64,000 nucleotides of DNA from Colias croceus (GCF_905220415.1 NC_059549.1:9672001-9736000), one strand, 5' to 3'. Positions 46,853 through 60,609 are shown, numbered from the stretch's first letter. A program made the numbers and translations. The notes: a model not told the origin generated them from the letters alone.

Positions 46853-49426
46853 TAACTTTAATAAGATATATTTTGAATGCATTTATTTATTTTAAAATGA
46901 GTTGTGAGGGATATTCACTTAATATATTTATATTTATAATAATTTGTTTAGATTATTTATTGGGCTGTTAGTGTCAGAACATTTAATATATAATTTTACA
47001 ATTACTGTCAGACTAGTTTTATTGTTACACGAGTGATGAGATTATTGTACCCTGTAGCTAAAAACTTACCTTAATACATAACTAAAGTAGTTGCCCTACA
47101 GGTTAAAGCTATCGCTATTTTTATAAGGAAAACAAATATAAAATGTTTGTTTAAAAACCTAGAAATTAAAATAATTTTTATAATCTTGTGTCAAAGATCA
47201 GCAATGAAATGTGATGCATCAAGCAATATAAGCAATATAATATTCAGATAAAACCTATATTATAGACTAGGAAGGCTTTTACTAAGTTAAGGACAAATAA
47301 AAATAATTAATTAAGCATTGGGAATTTTGTAAAGAGCAGCACTGTTTTAACTATAGCTTCCTATCTTTTAAGAATGCAATTTATATTTAAAACATTCATA
47401 AAAAAGCTACATTTAAAATTCTTGTTTCATTTTTATTTTAATTGGCATATGCTGTTTGATATCTTATCTACTTTTACCATACATACCAGTTATATAAGAC
47501 AAAGGTATGTTTCTGAAATTTAAATATATCAAATTAGTTTTTGAATTTAAGGAAATAATATAGGCACCTAATAATAATTTATTTTTAACTTGTATGGTTG
47601 TTGCGTTGCAGCTATAGTTGCTCAAAACCTAATCTAATTGTTGCCATCTGTACAAATAATGTGTCTAATAATTATCAAATCGTTTGCAGATCAATTTAAT
47701 TCTACACATTTGTTATTCCATATTAATTTAAAAGCAAACCAAAAATGGGTAAATAAAACAATATGTACACAATTCATAAGGTATTTTATTTTCTATCTCA
47801 TTAACATGTACTACAATGATTCAAGTGATCACCCACACATAATTTACATATATCACACATGGCAAATCATTAAGGCATTCTAAAGGTGACTTCAAAGTAA
47901 AACTTATACTTTGATAACCTTTATTTTATACAACAGTTATAGTCGTGTAAGAAATTAAAAATATTTTAATGCACACTTTATTTTTCAAACCAAGAAATAA
48001 TGTAACAAGAATATGTAATTGTAATTTTATTAATCTGTAACTCAGTAGATTTATTCAATGAAAAATAATGCTTTAACTGTGTAAATAATATATTATTAAA
48101 TCTAGTAAATAATATATTATTATCGTAACAGAAAAATGGTAATTTTGAATTAATAATTTAAAAACACGATAAATGTAAAATCTTGATTATGGCAATCACA
48201 GCTGAGGACAGAATAAAGAAAATTAATTGTTCTTCACAGAGAAACAACCTTTCCGAGTCTCTGAAGTTAAGAGACATTTTCTTTATGCAACGTGTTAACT
48301 AGAGCAGAAAAATCGTACCTTTTGTTAATGTCAACACTTACTATTGAACAACTTGTTATGCAATTCAGAAAAAAAAAACAACATATTTTTATCTACATTT
48401 TTGTTGATTTTTGTGCATTAAAATAATTAAAATTTCTTATAGTACCTATCATTACATGTAGGCTAGGTTTGGCTGGATGTTCACAACGATTTATCGGGCC
48501 TTATTTCAAACATTTTTCCTGTGTGTATTCGAAGAAATATAGTATAGAGAACATCAAGCGAAACATAATCTCCAAGTAACCTATCAAATTTCGTCATCCA
48601 TTGAGATCCAATATTACACACTTCGGCATATAACAAATCACATACATTTGCAATGGCAGTGCATTTATGATAATCTATATTATTAATAGTAATTACTAAA
48701 CGGTGAATTGATTTAAAAATGCAATTTTAATACCATTTGCATTGGCATAAAAAAAAAACAAAAAAATACATTTATAGATTATTAAGGCAATACTTGTACT
48801 TGGAATGAGCGCGCGTAAAAAATGACATTAACTTGCGCATGTTCCATTATGTTATTGAACAAATACTTTTGGCGCGAAATCATTAAAGTAAAAATTAACA
48901 CGTTCACTTCTAAAATAATTTCTAAATCAATTCACGTTTTCATTCGCAATTTCAAGCTATAAAAAAAAATTTGGAATGTCAAATTATTTATCTAACACAG
49001 TCAACGTTAGTAGTTATATTCACTTATTGCATTTAATGGGCACTTTTGTAAGTTCATTATCGTTAATGACTAATTGCTATTCGGGAGAACAATTTTCAAA
49101 ACAATTATTGATGGTTTACATGAGTTTAGAAGTAGTCGAGAAAGATCTTGTGCGTAAGATTTTTGATAATGTTATTTTTTTATGATAAGAGATGCATAGT
49201 GGCCAGTGGGCGTCTGACTTGAGTGAAGAATGTAATATTTGAAACTAAAATATTTTTGAAGGAACAATTAACTTAAAGATGACTGAAACTACGATACACC
49301 TCTTATTTTTAAGTGAAGAGTAGGTTATATGAGCAGGAAGTAGATTTAAATAAATAGGTATTTTATACAATGTCAAAGTTGATACCCACTTCACTTTTGT
49401 CAATCCTAGGGTTGCCAACCTTCTTG
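46853..49426. other. DNAJC25 3' UTR and gene-free DNA
   Basis: The first canonical AATAAA after DNAJC25 is at 47296-47301. Further on the sequence is AT-rich with no recognised exon. A short tandem duplication containing AATAATATATTATTA is at about 48083-48122. An E2F-like TTTTGGCGCGAAA is at 48867-48879. Confidence 0.45.
47296..47301 (+). terminator. Candidate poly(A) signal for DNAJC25
   Basis: First AATAAA downstream of the DNAJC25 stop, about 440 nt away. Earlier non-canonical signals cannot be excluded. Confidence 0.4.
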
Positions 49427-50165
49427 TTATACCCGGCGCGGCCTAAGATGATCCCTATGACACTGACAGTTATTCTCAAGAGACAAACTTGTAATGGCGT
49501 CACCATTAAATTAGAAACGTATTGGAGGCGTCTAAAAATGGCATTTATTAATTTTTACGTAGCTTTATGCTATTACAATGATATTCCGTTGGCATTATAA
49601 CAATTCTTAACATTTACGAGAAATTATATCAATCTGACTTTACGTTTACGTCCTTCAAAACTTACATCGTTGGCATTTATCGACTAGTGCGGAAAGTATC
49701 GATAAACAAATTTCGATAATGGAAACGAGTTCACATTTTTTCCATGCTTAAGCTATAGTTCATTCACTATTGAATGGAACAGAAGATCGCAGCATAATTA
49801 ATTAATTAATTTCCGTTCGCGTTAATTTACTTACCTATGATAATATAAGTTTTAGAAAAATTAAATGGGGGATTCCATTTTCATGATAAAATAATATAAC
49901 ACTGTGTTAAACGGGTTAAAAATTACGAGAAAATGATAAGGTGCATTTTTATGTTTTAGAAAACTTTCGTTTTACTTACCGTTTCGTTTACATAATAGAC
50001 GTTAAAAATTCATTTTATAATATTTGTAAAAACATGTTTACCGACGTGGCTGCATGCAAACCACGCCTTTGCCTATAAAATAGTAAAGTATCGACACGAT
50101 CCATCATACGAGCAATCACTAAGACGAACTGTCATAGGGATCATCTTAGGCCGCGCCGGGTATAA
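49427..50165. mobile_element. 739-bp element with perfect 36-bp terminal inverted repeats
   Basis: Left end 49427-49462 begins TTATACCCGGCGCGGCC and runs to CCCTATGACA; the right end 50130-50165 is its exact reverse complement. No transposase frame is inside (the 49370-49600 and neighbouring frames are not convincing), so it is non-autonomous. If the target is TA, the element proper is TACCCGG...CCGGGTA with TA on each side. The superfamily is not identified. Confidence 0.8.
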
Positions 50166-53139
50166 GTTATAAATAATATGACGTTTTAGTACCAACCATA
50201 TAACACTCATTTGGGCGGTGGGTACTAAGAGGTCATATTTATCATTGATATTTAAAATAATAATAGGCCAGGATGGTTGTTCTTTTTGTACAATTGAACT
50301 ATATATTATGTTATGTGTGAATTTCTTGTCCGCATGTAATTTTGAATTATCTTTAACAGATTAATGCTATTCTCCCTATTAATTATTTATTTAGCTGTAC
50401 ACATTAAGAAAATTGGCAACCCTTGTCAACGCATCCATTACCATCCCTTTTTATATCAAGTCAATTCAATAGTACTTCAATTTTGTTCATTAACTATCTC
50501 ACTAGCAACGACATTTACGTTATTCGAAACTAATTTTGTACATAGACACTTATTATATACAATATTTAACTCCGCCTTGAAAAAGTACGTCAGTCCAATA
50601 ACTACGTTTCCTAGTTCTCTCTATCTACATAAATGTGTACACAAAATAATATTTTTCGTTTGTGTCAATTTATACATAGACTCCTTGTATCGCGAAGCTT
50701 ATAAATATGTAAATAAACCCAAAAATATTGCTTCCCACGTACAAAATAAGCTTGTAATCTATCCAATATAAGAAAATATCTCCGCGACACGGTCGTATAA
50801 TATTATTATAAGAAAATAACGTCCAATACAACTAGAGAGATCCAATCAATCACAAGTTCAACCAAAATCATTTTTCAAATAACAAAAAAACATATACGAT
50901 AAAGCGAAGCGTCAACGCAACGATATTAAAGCCATTTAAAACCTAATGTACGTCGTCGAAATATTTTATTCTTACGCAATACCATTCAAATTAGTGTACT
51001 AGTCACTAGCTGCCAAACAAATGGCGGTGAAATCGCTTCGAGCCTTTTTTATTTCTTTAACGGGGACAGCCCTGTAGACTTTTTTTACACAAATTCTCCC
51101 TCGAACCGAACTCCACTGCCGAATGTTTATGGTAGTAGACTTTTTCACACACAACCAATCCATGTTGTTATCTATGACCACAACGAATCTGTCAGCTGTC
51201 ATCTGTCACTGTCAACGTAGGAACAAAGCGGCGTCCACAGACGCGATAAAGTCCGTGTATAGTCTGTGGCCGCCATGTGCAGACTTGCCCTAACGGTAAT
51301 CGCGTCTCCGCGGTCGGACCGCTAGGTGCAATGCGTGACCTCAGACCGGCGTCTCGTGGTCTGTCTCTTCGATTCTGCCCAGGCGCCATGCGTTCGGATC
51401 TGTTGCTGGAAAATTATAAAATTACGATTAAATTTATTATTATCTACCTTTTTATATCGTTTCTTTGATCATTTACTTTTCGTTTATATAGTATAAGCAT
51501 CAGTTCGTTGTCGTCATGTATAATATATGCAGAATATTCAAGTTAATTGAGACAATTATTATAATTTAACTAATTATCATGTTTGAATGGTAATTAAATG
51601 AACGTTAAAAATATAAAATATAGAGCGATACATAATATATGAATGACAATGGAGTAGCTCTTGATAAAGGGAGTGTGGTTTGATGATTTTCAACTTGCTT
51701 TTCGTTAAAACCTGTTTATTAATTTTGAAGAAAGAAGAAACTTAAATTTGGAAAAAAATAATAAAATAAGCATTACCTGAATAACTCGAGTCTTCCAAAC
51801 ATGCATAGGATTACAACGGAAAGGAGACACGAGGGATAATACTAGATTAATATCAATTGTTATTATAATTAAATATATTCAAGGTAACAGGATCATATTA
51901 AAGCATTGTTGTGATAGGTCAAGATACACTTAACTTGACGAGTCATTAAATCACTTTTCTTTTTTATAGTAACACTTATCGCGAAAAGCAAGTTGAAATA
52001 TGGTAACACAATTTTTTTTAATGTTTGATAAAAGCGACATCTGTGCATCACTACATGAACTACGATGGCGTATACATAGACAACAATGACAGCCAAGCGT
52101 GTTATCTCGACCCAAAATACTATTTGTAATAATAAATATAGTTTATATTTAGTATGAACAAAGATGAAAATATTGTAGTACCGTGTGAAGATAACCTAAC
52201 GAAAATATCGTATTATGGTCGAGGAATGCGTGAACTCATCTTTATTCATATTATGGAAGCATACAGATACACCAAAATATTTTCATAGCATGCAACACTT
52301 AAATATGTTTTTGTCAATTGACGAAACTTAATAATACTATTTTAAAACGTATCAAATTGCTATTACGTTTAATTTTTAATAATAGACGTAATATCTTATT
52401 ATTTAATTATAAATCATTAAGCTTCGTCAATAACATCTACTTATTTACTTATATTAATATCATATAATTGATAATATAATGTCCTAATATTAATGATACT
52501 GTGCGTTAATACTCAAAATACTTACGTGTATATTGTACTTTATAAACTTAATCTAAACTAAATATAAATTGCATATGTTATGAATAATACAATGTTAATT
52601 ATATTATAATTATAATAAAGGTACATAAATGTGCGTTTCGTCATAAAAATAAAAACCAAGTACACATATGAAGCCATATTAATTACACACCAATCACATA
52701 TAATAATTGAGCAATACCAATATAAAAAATAAATTCGTTAATTTGGATATCAAAGGACGGATTAGGAATATTGATATTTTTTTATATATAAAAGCCGGAT
52801 AAAAAATTTTGTTTCAATTTGAATACGTTAGTAAATAATAAAATAAATAAATAAAATAAAGTTTATTTGACTCAGAAACACAAACACATGGAATATAATG
52901 TTAATATACTTGTGATTTATAAGCAATCAAATAGTACAATTGTTTTAAAGTTATCAAAACATTTTTTGTTGCTGGCAATAATTCGCATGTCAACTAATTT
53001 GACACTTCGATTTTTTTACGTACAGAATGTACATTTATGTTTTTTAATTCATATTTAATTTGTTAAAGCGATTGTACTATTTGAAAGATTAAAAGGAAAA
53101 AATATAAAAGGAAAAAGGACATAAGGTAGGGTTCGTAGT
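50166..53139. other. No gene seen; CpG-rich island at 51.2 kb
   Basis: The 135-codon plus frame at 50364-50771 is AT-driven and unrecognised. At 51190-51420 lies a distinctly GC/CpG-rich block with a hairpin pair CCACAGAC/GTCTGTGG, and a Kozak-like GCCGCCATG at about 51270. Just before it are two copies of a GTAGACTTTTT..ACAC motif (about 51074 and 51137). It may be a promoter or a GC-rich MITE. The rest is AT-rich; near 52830-52870 is a simple AAATAAAT repeat. Confidence 0.4.
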
Positions 53140-56100
53140 TCAGCATTCTTGCGTTGGGGGCGCGCAGAGTAATGGCGCGTGTTCGCCTGCACAGTAATAT
53201 GGACCTTATTTAGTTAGCTTTAAGGTAAACATTGCCATGCGATATCTTATGTAATGAATTTGTACGGTAATGTGTGAAATGGGGAAAATATTTAATTATA
53301 TTAAAACACTATTTCAATGTTTTCAAAATAAATACAGACTTTTAAATGGCAGTGAATCCTATGTCGTAGTTTAGAAAAGTTGGGTACTGCAATTAACTTG
53401 ATGTCATTTCATAAAAAAAAAAATTGCAAATTTTTAAAATTAATGACTATTTAAAAAAATTACATGCTCAAAATGACTTCACGAGGGCAATGAAATTAAG
53501 CTAAATTCATAAACGAAATATGTTGTATAAAATAATGTTTTTTAAATGTTTATTTTTTTCAAACGGGTATGAATTTAGCTTTGATCTCAATCTTCACATA
53601 CACTACATAGCTTTTACGATCAAATACAACATGAATAGCATTACGAAAGCTCATTTTAAAAGGAAAATAATAATATACAGATAAATCATAAAACAGTTTG
53701 TATGTTTGAAGGTAATAACTACAACTGCTGGTATAAATTTCATAAAAAGAATTTGTTTTATTACCGCCTCCATGATACTGGCTAATCACCTACTTTTTCT
53801 TTTAAGAAAGTCGAACAGTGAACAGATGTGATTTTTTGTCTAACTTCGTAATTAAAGTTCGACCACAAAATCATATGAAACGCATTCAGACTCAATTTAT
53901 ATCTTTCTGTATTCTATTTGTTATTTTTTTTAAAGAATAGTGTTTTTAGATCTAATTTCCCATTTTAAAACCGACCATACCCCATAGCAAAACTCCCTTC
54001 CTATTCGATATATTTTTCCAATAAAAAAAAAAAATCGAAAAATTTTATTTTTGTATTTTTTGTGATTTTTTCCTCCCATCTCACCTTGCAACTGTCGATT
54101 CAACAATGCCGTGATGCCGGGTCCATCACCGCTTTTCTTAACGATCAACATCGGCTTGTCTTCGCCTTCCTCATAACTGTTTGGTAAGTGACCGTTGCTG
54201 ACAGCCATCGTTTCGCTCACCTGCGGATTTTTTTGATAAAAACATTAATAAGATTATAAAAATTCTTTTAATAAAAATATAAATGAGAATAAAAAAGTTA
54301 TATAAATACAAGAGAGTAATGATATTAATACAGACTTAAAAAATAAAATTATTATCTGGAACGATTAGATCGATATTAGTCAGATTTTTGTGCTATCGAT
54401 TAAACACAAAAAACAGGAAAAATCGGTGGTCACTAATTGAGGAATTTTTTAACGAACACTGAGCCACGAAAATTATTACATACGTATTATAAAATATCCT
54501 ATATTTCTTAACAATTACCTACTATATTCTCTACAATCCGTGACAAGCTATTACCGTTTAACAAAACATCAATAAGCGACCTTAACACAGCCCCGGAGAG
54601 AAGTAGGTTACAACTTTGTACTACATTTACTAAATTTATTGCCCACTCATGCGATTTATTTTCTACAAGGTGGATTTTATTTGCACGTCTTTGTTCGTTT
54701 TACAACCAATTTTGGTAATAAAGGCAGTATTCGATTTAGCGTAATTTTACCCATAAAATAAATAACTATGTCATAACAATTTTTACAATCTACATTAACT
54801 ATTTAAAACGTAAGTTCCCGAAAAAGAAGAAATAAAGTAGATATGGAATCCCCAACTCTTTAAACAGTAGATAATTTATTGTGACACGTACACAATCTAC
54901 TGTCCACTACTACAACAGTTCTCTAAAACAGACCATCCATTTCCAAGATCAACCAGAACAGACACACAAACCTGCATCAACTTGTGCACAACGTCCCTGC
55001 CGAGGATGTGGTCGAACACCGCTTGCAGGAATGCATCCGACATGATCGACAGCTTTAACTTGTCGCGGTGCCATACTAACACTCGCGATTCTTCCATCGC
55101 CATTATGGATACCTGTAAATATATTGGGATATACTTTAGTAGTTATAATTTACTAGTTGTGCTCTGCGGTTTTACCTGTTGGTTTTAGCGAGATGATATA
55201 TAGCCTATAGCCTTCCTCGATAAATGGGCTATCTAACACCGAAAGAATTATTCAAATCGGACCAATAGTTCACGAGATTAGCGCGATCAAACAAACTCTT
55301 CAGCTTTATAATATTAGTATAGATAATTTATAGGTTTTATAAGTGGATCGTAGTCATTCTGCCACACAACAGACAGACTTGCAATCTTACGGTGCATTTA
55401 CATCAAACGAACATAGAGCTAGAGCAAGAGCATTTTTCGTGATATTTTAGTGTAAACGATAACTTTTATTCAGTGTTGTTGTATTATAACATTGCGTAGA
55501 TCTTTTCGAACGCACTAAGAACAACTTAAGAATGCTCTACGCCTGTTTACACTAAAAGAATTTGACAAAGTGGGGTTAGAATGAGCATTCGCTCGTTTGA
55601 TCTAAATGCACCGTTAGAAAATCTTTCTATACAACCCTCAAGAAATTAAAGTCAACAATCAAAAATTATTCTTCCAGAATTTCTATAGAATAATCAGTCA
55701 CTATAACAGCTCCTAAAAGCTCTTTTAACAATCCATTCCATCTACGACCACCTAATGTTTTCCATTAAATCCTCCTATAAAAATAATTAAAACGTATTAC
55801 TTCATTAAGTAACACGAAACAATAACAGCATTGATAAAGCAAATTAAGCGTATAATTTGCACACAATGGTATCGGTGACACATTTAATGGTCGATCGTCT
55901 ACTTTCTCTTATGTAAGATATTGGCAAAACATTGTTTCTGAAATTGCTTAGCACTGCATGGTAACACAGACGATAGTGTTATAATATGCTAAACAAATTG
56001 GAGAATTTTACACTTTGAACATGATAAAAATACTTATACAATATAAATTTATAAATAATAGAAAAAATCGATCACGAGGCGGGATTCAAACCCGCATCCT

Positions 56101-56644
56101 TACACGCCAATCCGCGGCGGATTCCTGACCAACTCGGCCATTCATGATCCCGTCAAAGCAATAGAATATATTCTATTCTTTCAGTTTTATGTATCTAAGG
56201 GATACACCGCGCACCATTCATTGAGATAATAAACAATTATCTCAACCAATACGAAACATTATTTCAATTATATTGTAATTATCATCACTTATACCTACAA
56301 TCCGAAAGATTCTGAAGTTGTCTGTGACTAAATTAGGTAAAGTTACATGAATACAAAATATAGGTAATGGTTCAGAACCTGCTCTTTATCCTCTGACTAT
56401 ATCCGTAAGACTGGCTGTAAACATTTCCATAGATTGTTCAGGATTAAAGACTTAGTCCTAGGATAATCCTACAGGAATACACTTTTCCCTAGCTTATAAA
56501 ATACCCCACATTATAAAATTGAAGAATAATGAATAGAATACCTGAAAATATTCATCCGTAGACACGCCAAACCACTCAGGCGAGTCTAGGAAGTGATGTG
56601 GGAACACTATGTGGAGTGCTCGCTGATTCTGGGATACTACTAAC
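53140..56644 (-). CDS. Popeye domain-containing protein (POPDC/BVES family), C-terminal exons
   Basis: Four coding exons join in frame: 56542-56644, 54972-55112, 54085-54220 and 53140-53186, the last ending in TGA at 53140-53142. They encode the C-terminal roughly 142 residues. The first carries the Popeye hallmark FLDSPEWFGVSTDEYFQ, whose DSPE and FQV motifs form the cAMP-binding pocket. The second begins VSIMAMEESRVLVWHRDKL and ends GRDVVHKLMQ, completing the domain. The third and fourth are the variable cytoplasmic tail, ending APLLCAPPTQEC. POPDC proteins are three-pass plasma-membrane proteins of muscle and epithelia that bind cAMP and partner TREK-type channels in vertebrates. The N-terminal membrane exons were not found and probably lie above 56644 or beyond the window. 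All junctions are GT-AG; ATTAAA about 95 nt past the stop is a possible poly(A) signal. A Helitron lies in the intron upstream of the second exon. Confidence 0.88.
55153..55323 (-). mobile_element. Helitron-like element family A in the POPDC intron
   Basis: Reads on the plus strand from CTAGTTGTGCTCTGCGG to TTATAATATTAGTATAGA, only 40 bp upstream (in transcript sense) of the second visible POPDC exon. It lacks the GTGGCTCCGCTCC segment seen in other copies. Confidence 0.75.
56072..56147 (-). tRNA. tRNA-like sequence (class II, Ser/Leu-like), likely pseudogene
   Basis: On the minus strand: a 7-bp acceptor stem TCATGAA/CTCGTGA with one mismatch, TGGCCGAGTTGGTCA as D-arm (a good A-box), a long variable region and a perfect T-arm GCGGGTTTGAATCCCGC (B-box). 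The anticodon arm is poor: the only 7-base loop, GCGGATT, lacks the invariant T33. It is more likely a tRNA-derived repeat than a working tRNA. It lies in a POPDC intron. Confidence 0.5.
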
Positions 56645-56649
56645 CTGAA

Positions 56650-58725
56650 AAAAGAAACGATATATTCAGTTACAATTTGAAAGTAAAACATTCTGTAGAC
56701 GGTATTTTTGTAGATCGAGCCTTTGAGATAGGGTACATGCAAATTAATCGAGACCTAAAAATAACACTTGAGTAAAATCAGTGTTCGGCCAAAATAATTT
56801 CTCTCATTCCTCGAATATACTGTGATCCAATTAAACAATATGAAAAGGTTAATAAATTTTCAAACAAAGACAAATTAATATCAAAGGTTCCCAGTTTCCC
56901 TAACTATGATATTTAACTAACCTTTCCTATTCGTCCCATAGGTCGAAAGGTCAAAGTTTAATAGATTATATGGAGATTGATGTGAACTATTGTATTAATT
57001 ATTTAGTAACTTAATTATAGATTCCAGTTGAAGATCTTTATTAAAATCACCTAAAATAGAAAAAGAACTTTGAAGTTTTAGTTTCCAGGCAGTTATACTT
57101 GACATTATTAATTAATTCCTCGTTTTCTTTTTTTTTTTTTAATTTTTTTATCATTTAAATTGATATCCATTTTTTTTTGTACTGAAAACCTCAGCAAATA
57201 GAAAACATTTGAATCTAAGCTTTAAAATTAAATTAAACTTCGTATCTAGTTCGCTAGATATCACATGATGTCTTATTTCGATCTTTTTAAAGATCTAGCG
57301 AAGCAGATTAGCGTTTTTCTTTTTAGTTTATTATGGTTTGGGTGATTTTGCTTTATAACCAAAAACTTCATGAAGAACACGCTGTACGATATTTTTTAAA
57401 ATTATCACAAGATTTAAATTGCTACAGGCAATGTTATATTATATTACAAATAAAAATAGCTAAAGTAATTTATATCAGACAAAATCCTACAAAAGAAAAA
57501 CTTTTCCTCAATCTTTTCACTATTCCGAGTTCTGAACCTTTCACTTAAGATCAGCCAAAGACATCCTTACTACAGCCTACAGGTACCATATGTTCCGACA
57601 AACAAGTATCAATCCACATCAAAGGGTGACCCTCTTCAATCATAATCCATTAGGTCGGAGGCTCGGAGCCTGTCTGCGACCTCGACGCGATCGAGCCTGT
57701 CCGACATTCAGAATTCGTCATGCACGGCGTCGTCGGTTCATTCTTCGCTTTATTAAAAATGTGCCCGTGTTGTTTTAGTTTCTTTTAAATTTACATAATT
57801 ATTTTTTCACAAAAAAAGGTTCATTGGCATTGAACAAAATTTTATTGGGACCAATTGGAAATCACTAGTTTTAAAACAAAGAAAGAATCATGAAAATTGG
57901 TGCATCGAGTCGAAAGTTATGAGGTAACAAAGTAAAAAAAAATACAGTCGAATTGAGAACCTCCTCATTTTTTTGAAGTCAGTTGAAAATAATCATTCGC
58001 TTCACACGCTTCTTAACTCTGGTATATACGAGGGATTTCTGTTATATGTCGTTGAGTATGAGATATTTCACATCTGTTTCACTAATCGGTTCTTTACAAG
58101 TAAATCATTATTCGTTACTATACGCTCGAGCACTAAGCGGTTTATTATTATGTTGCTAAGTATTACCTCTAGTATTGTTGTCTAGAAGAGCCATATTTTA
58201 TCAAGTTTCTGCCAAGTCACTTTCTTACAGTTTATAATCCAAGTATCTTTTAGTAATTTTCTATTTTCAATGTCGTTGAATGAAAAAAAAACTGGTAAGT
58301 AGATGCAGACATGTCTCATATTTGGTAGATCTGTTATTATAGCACAGAATGGAAATGCTGAACAATATTTATTTAGAACAATACTATACTTACATTCAAC
58401 TTTATAACAATTTCCTCTGACTAAGTATCACAATCTTTAACATCATAATATAAACAAGACCATATGTTTGCTAGTAGTGTTTATAAAAACTACGATGACC
58501 ATAACCAGCCAGGTCTCTGCATACCAAGTTACTGACTAGACCGATCTAAAAACGGCGCGTAACACTTTAGCAATCAATACATACTATAAAAAGTTGTAGA
58601 GTGCTGATTTTTGTTTGCACTCGTAAAGTTCGAACCTCAGGACTTTACAACAGAAATGTAGTACAATTTTTACGATAAAATATTGTATTCTGTTGAAACA
58701 GTTGCTTACACCGCATTCAATATAA
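56650..58725. other. No exon found; repeat fragments
   Basis: It should include the upstream intron of the POPDC gene. At about 57835-57990 lies a dispersed repeat with ATTGGGACCAATTGG and a GAGAACCTCCTC..GAAGTCAGTT tail, shared with 11.1 kb. A GC-rich patch at 57650-57740 and an inverted pair TTCGCTAGAT/ATCTAGCGAA (57250, 57292) have no clear meaning. Confidence 0.4.
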
Positions 58726-58730
58726 AAAAA

Positions 58731-58893
58731 GACGTGTGGCACTCGGGGACTGCCGCGGTAAAGCTATTGCATAGCATGCCTTCAAGCCACACCTCCGTGC
58801 CCGTCGGAGTAGGGAGCGTCAGGTTTTTCGTTACGCAATTTCTGGATTCGGTCCCCGCGCTTAAGTCCCGCGATAAAAGCTATGCAATAGCTT
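58731..58893 (+). repeat. Hairpin-forming repeat, copy 2
   Basis: About 163 bp, clearly the same family and strand as 40534-40695. It begins GACGTGTGGCACTCGGGGAC and ends GCTATGCAATAGCTTA. Differences are mostly single substitutions. Confidence 0.8.
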
Positions 58894-58899
58894 AATAAT

Positions 58900-60415
58900 T
58901 AAAATTAATACATTATAGATTTGCTGTTGCTTTTGAACAAGACAGTATAAAAAAGCACACCGTAAACAATCATGCCAAAGTCAAGTATAAAAGCGTAGTA
59001 AACAAACACAACGCAACGCATATAACCAAAACCAAATGACGTAAAAATGCTATCCATTATCGTTTCCTAAGCCAGGTGTAAGTTGATTCAAACGTGATCG
59101 AGTCGTGATTTGTTGAGGTGCGGCAACCAGTAGGTAACGAACACAGAACCGGGTCCGCTCATTCAAGGTACGTAAATAAGGACATACATCATCGCTAGCA
59201 CGATATGGTTTTATTGACTTGGTCGGTTGAGGTCTCTATCTCGCGAAGGTATGCATCTCGAAGTTCGGTATGGGACATTATTTTAAATGTAAACAATAAC
59301 AGTCTAACAATTATTGATAAACAAAACAAAGACGAATAGTATAAGACCCAGAGGGGTCTTAAAAGCAGAGGCTTTTAAATCGTATTTTCCTGATCTTCAA
59401 TGAAGCGAACTTGTTAAGTAAGCCAACATTTATATATAAGAATAATTTGGAGCAACTAATTTAAATCTTTTAACATATTTGACTATACATGCCATCAAAC
59501 TCAAGTTTCAAATAGATTACATCTAAACAACTCATTAAAATCGGTCCAACGACACTCAACTTATAACTATCAAAACAAATAACATTCAACCAAGTTAGTA
59601 ATAAATAATAAATATAGTCAAGTGACAGTTCATTACTACACACTGGCTCTAACGTTGTTCATGAAATTGCAATCCCGTGAGTGCGTATAAAGGTCCATAA
59701 ATGAATGCCACTGCAGTTTTGCAATAGGTCAATAATTTTCACTTTATAAGTCGTAATGATTGCTATGAATCATGAACTTATAGACGCACTGGCCAACTTT
59801 ATGGTTCATGTGTAAGGACTTTATAATGCTATATTTACACTCGAGGCTAATAAAGGACATCCAAAAGATCTTAAATGAAACAAGCTAATGTGTTTGGAAA
59901 GCGACAAACCTGTAGAGGCAAACTTAAAACTTCGGGGAAGATGACCAATGGAATAGCCGAAAAATATTTATAAAGTATGAGTTGACAAAAAGATCATTCC
60001 ATATATACTTTTTAAATGTAAGTTATGATTACAAAGATGATTGTTTTTAATGCTTTAAAAATATATAACTACATCGTCATTCTAATAACAATTACTCGCT
60101 TTCTTACGATAATAATTTTACTCATGCTCAAACCACCTCAATTCAGAAAATTACAATCAACTAAAGTACGTGTAGCAGATCGAATCATCATAATTTATGC
60201 ACGACACAAATTATACCTCCTTACCAAAAAATAGGAACAGCTTATTACATACGAATTACACAAGATTAAAGGTTGCGTGGGAATAAAGCCTGAAGAGGAC
60301 TGATTATGTAATACACCTACGTACTACAACATATGGTATACGCTTTCGATAAAGACTTTTGATTTCAACGAAACGTTTCATTCACAAAACCCACGGTAAC
60401 TGGTATCTTTATTAT
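58900..60415. other. No gene seen
   Basis: AT-rich. GC-richer text at 59080-59280 has no recognised exon. The open frame at 60025-60234 is not convincing. Confidence 0.4.
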
Positions 60416-60418
60416 TTA

Positions 60419-60607
60419 CTATCTGCGCTCCGCGGTTTTACCCGCATTGCTTCGCTCCTGCTAGTCTTAGCGTGATGATATATATAGCCTATAGCCTTCC
60501 TCGACAAATGGGCTATCTAACACTGAAATAATTTTTCAAATCGGACCAGTACTTCCTGAGATTAGCGCGTTCAAACAAACTCTTCAGCTTTATAATATAA
60601 GTATAGA
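60419..60607 (-). mobile_element. Helitron-like element, family A
   Basis: Reads on the plus strand from CTATCTGCGCTCCGCGG (the terminal CTAG is mutated to CTAT) to TTATAATATAAGTATAGAT. It is otherwise full length. Confidence 0.7.
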
Positions 60608-60609
60608 TT

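Noticed and set aside
50364..50771. 135-codon plus-strand open frame
   Set aside because: AT-driven composition, no recognisable domain, no supporting gene context.
57590..57778. Arginine-rich open frame
   Set aside because: Product of a GC-rich, partly self-complementary patch; no homology recognised.
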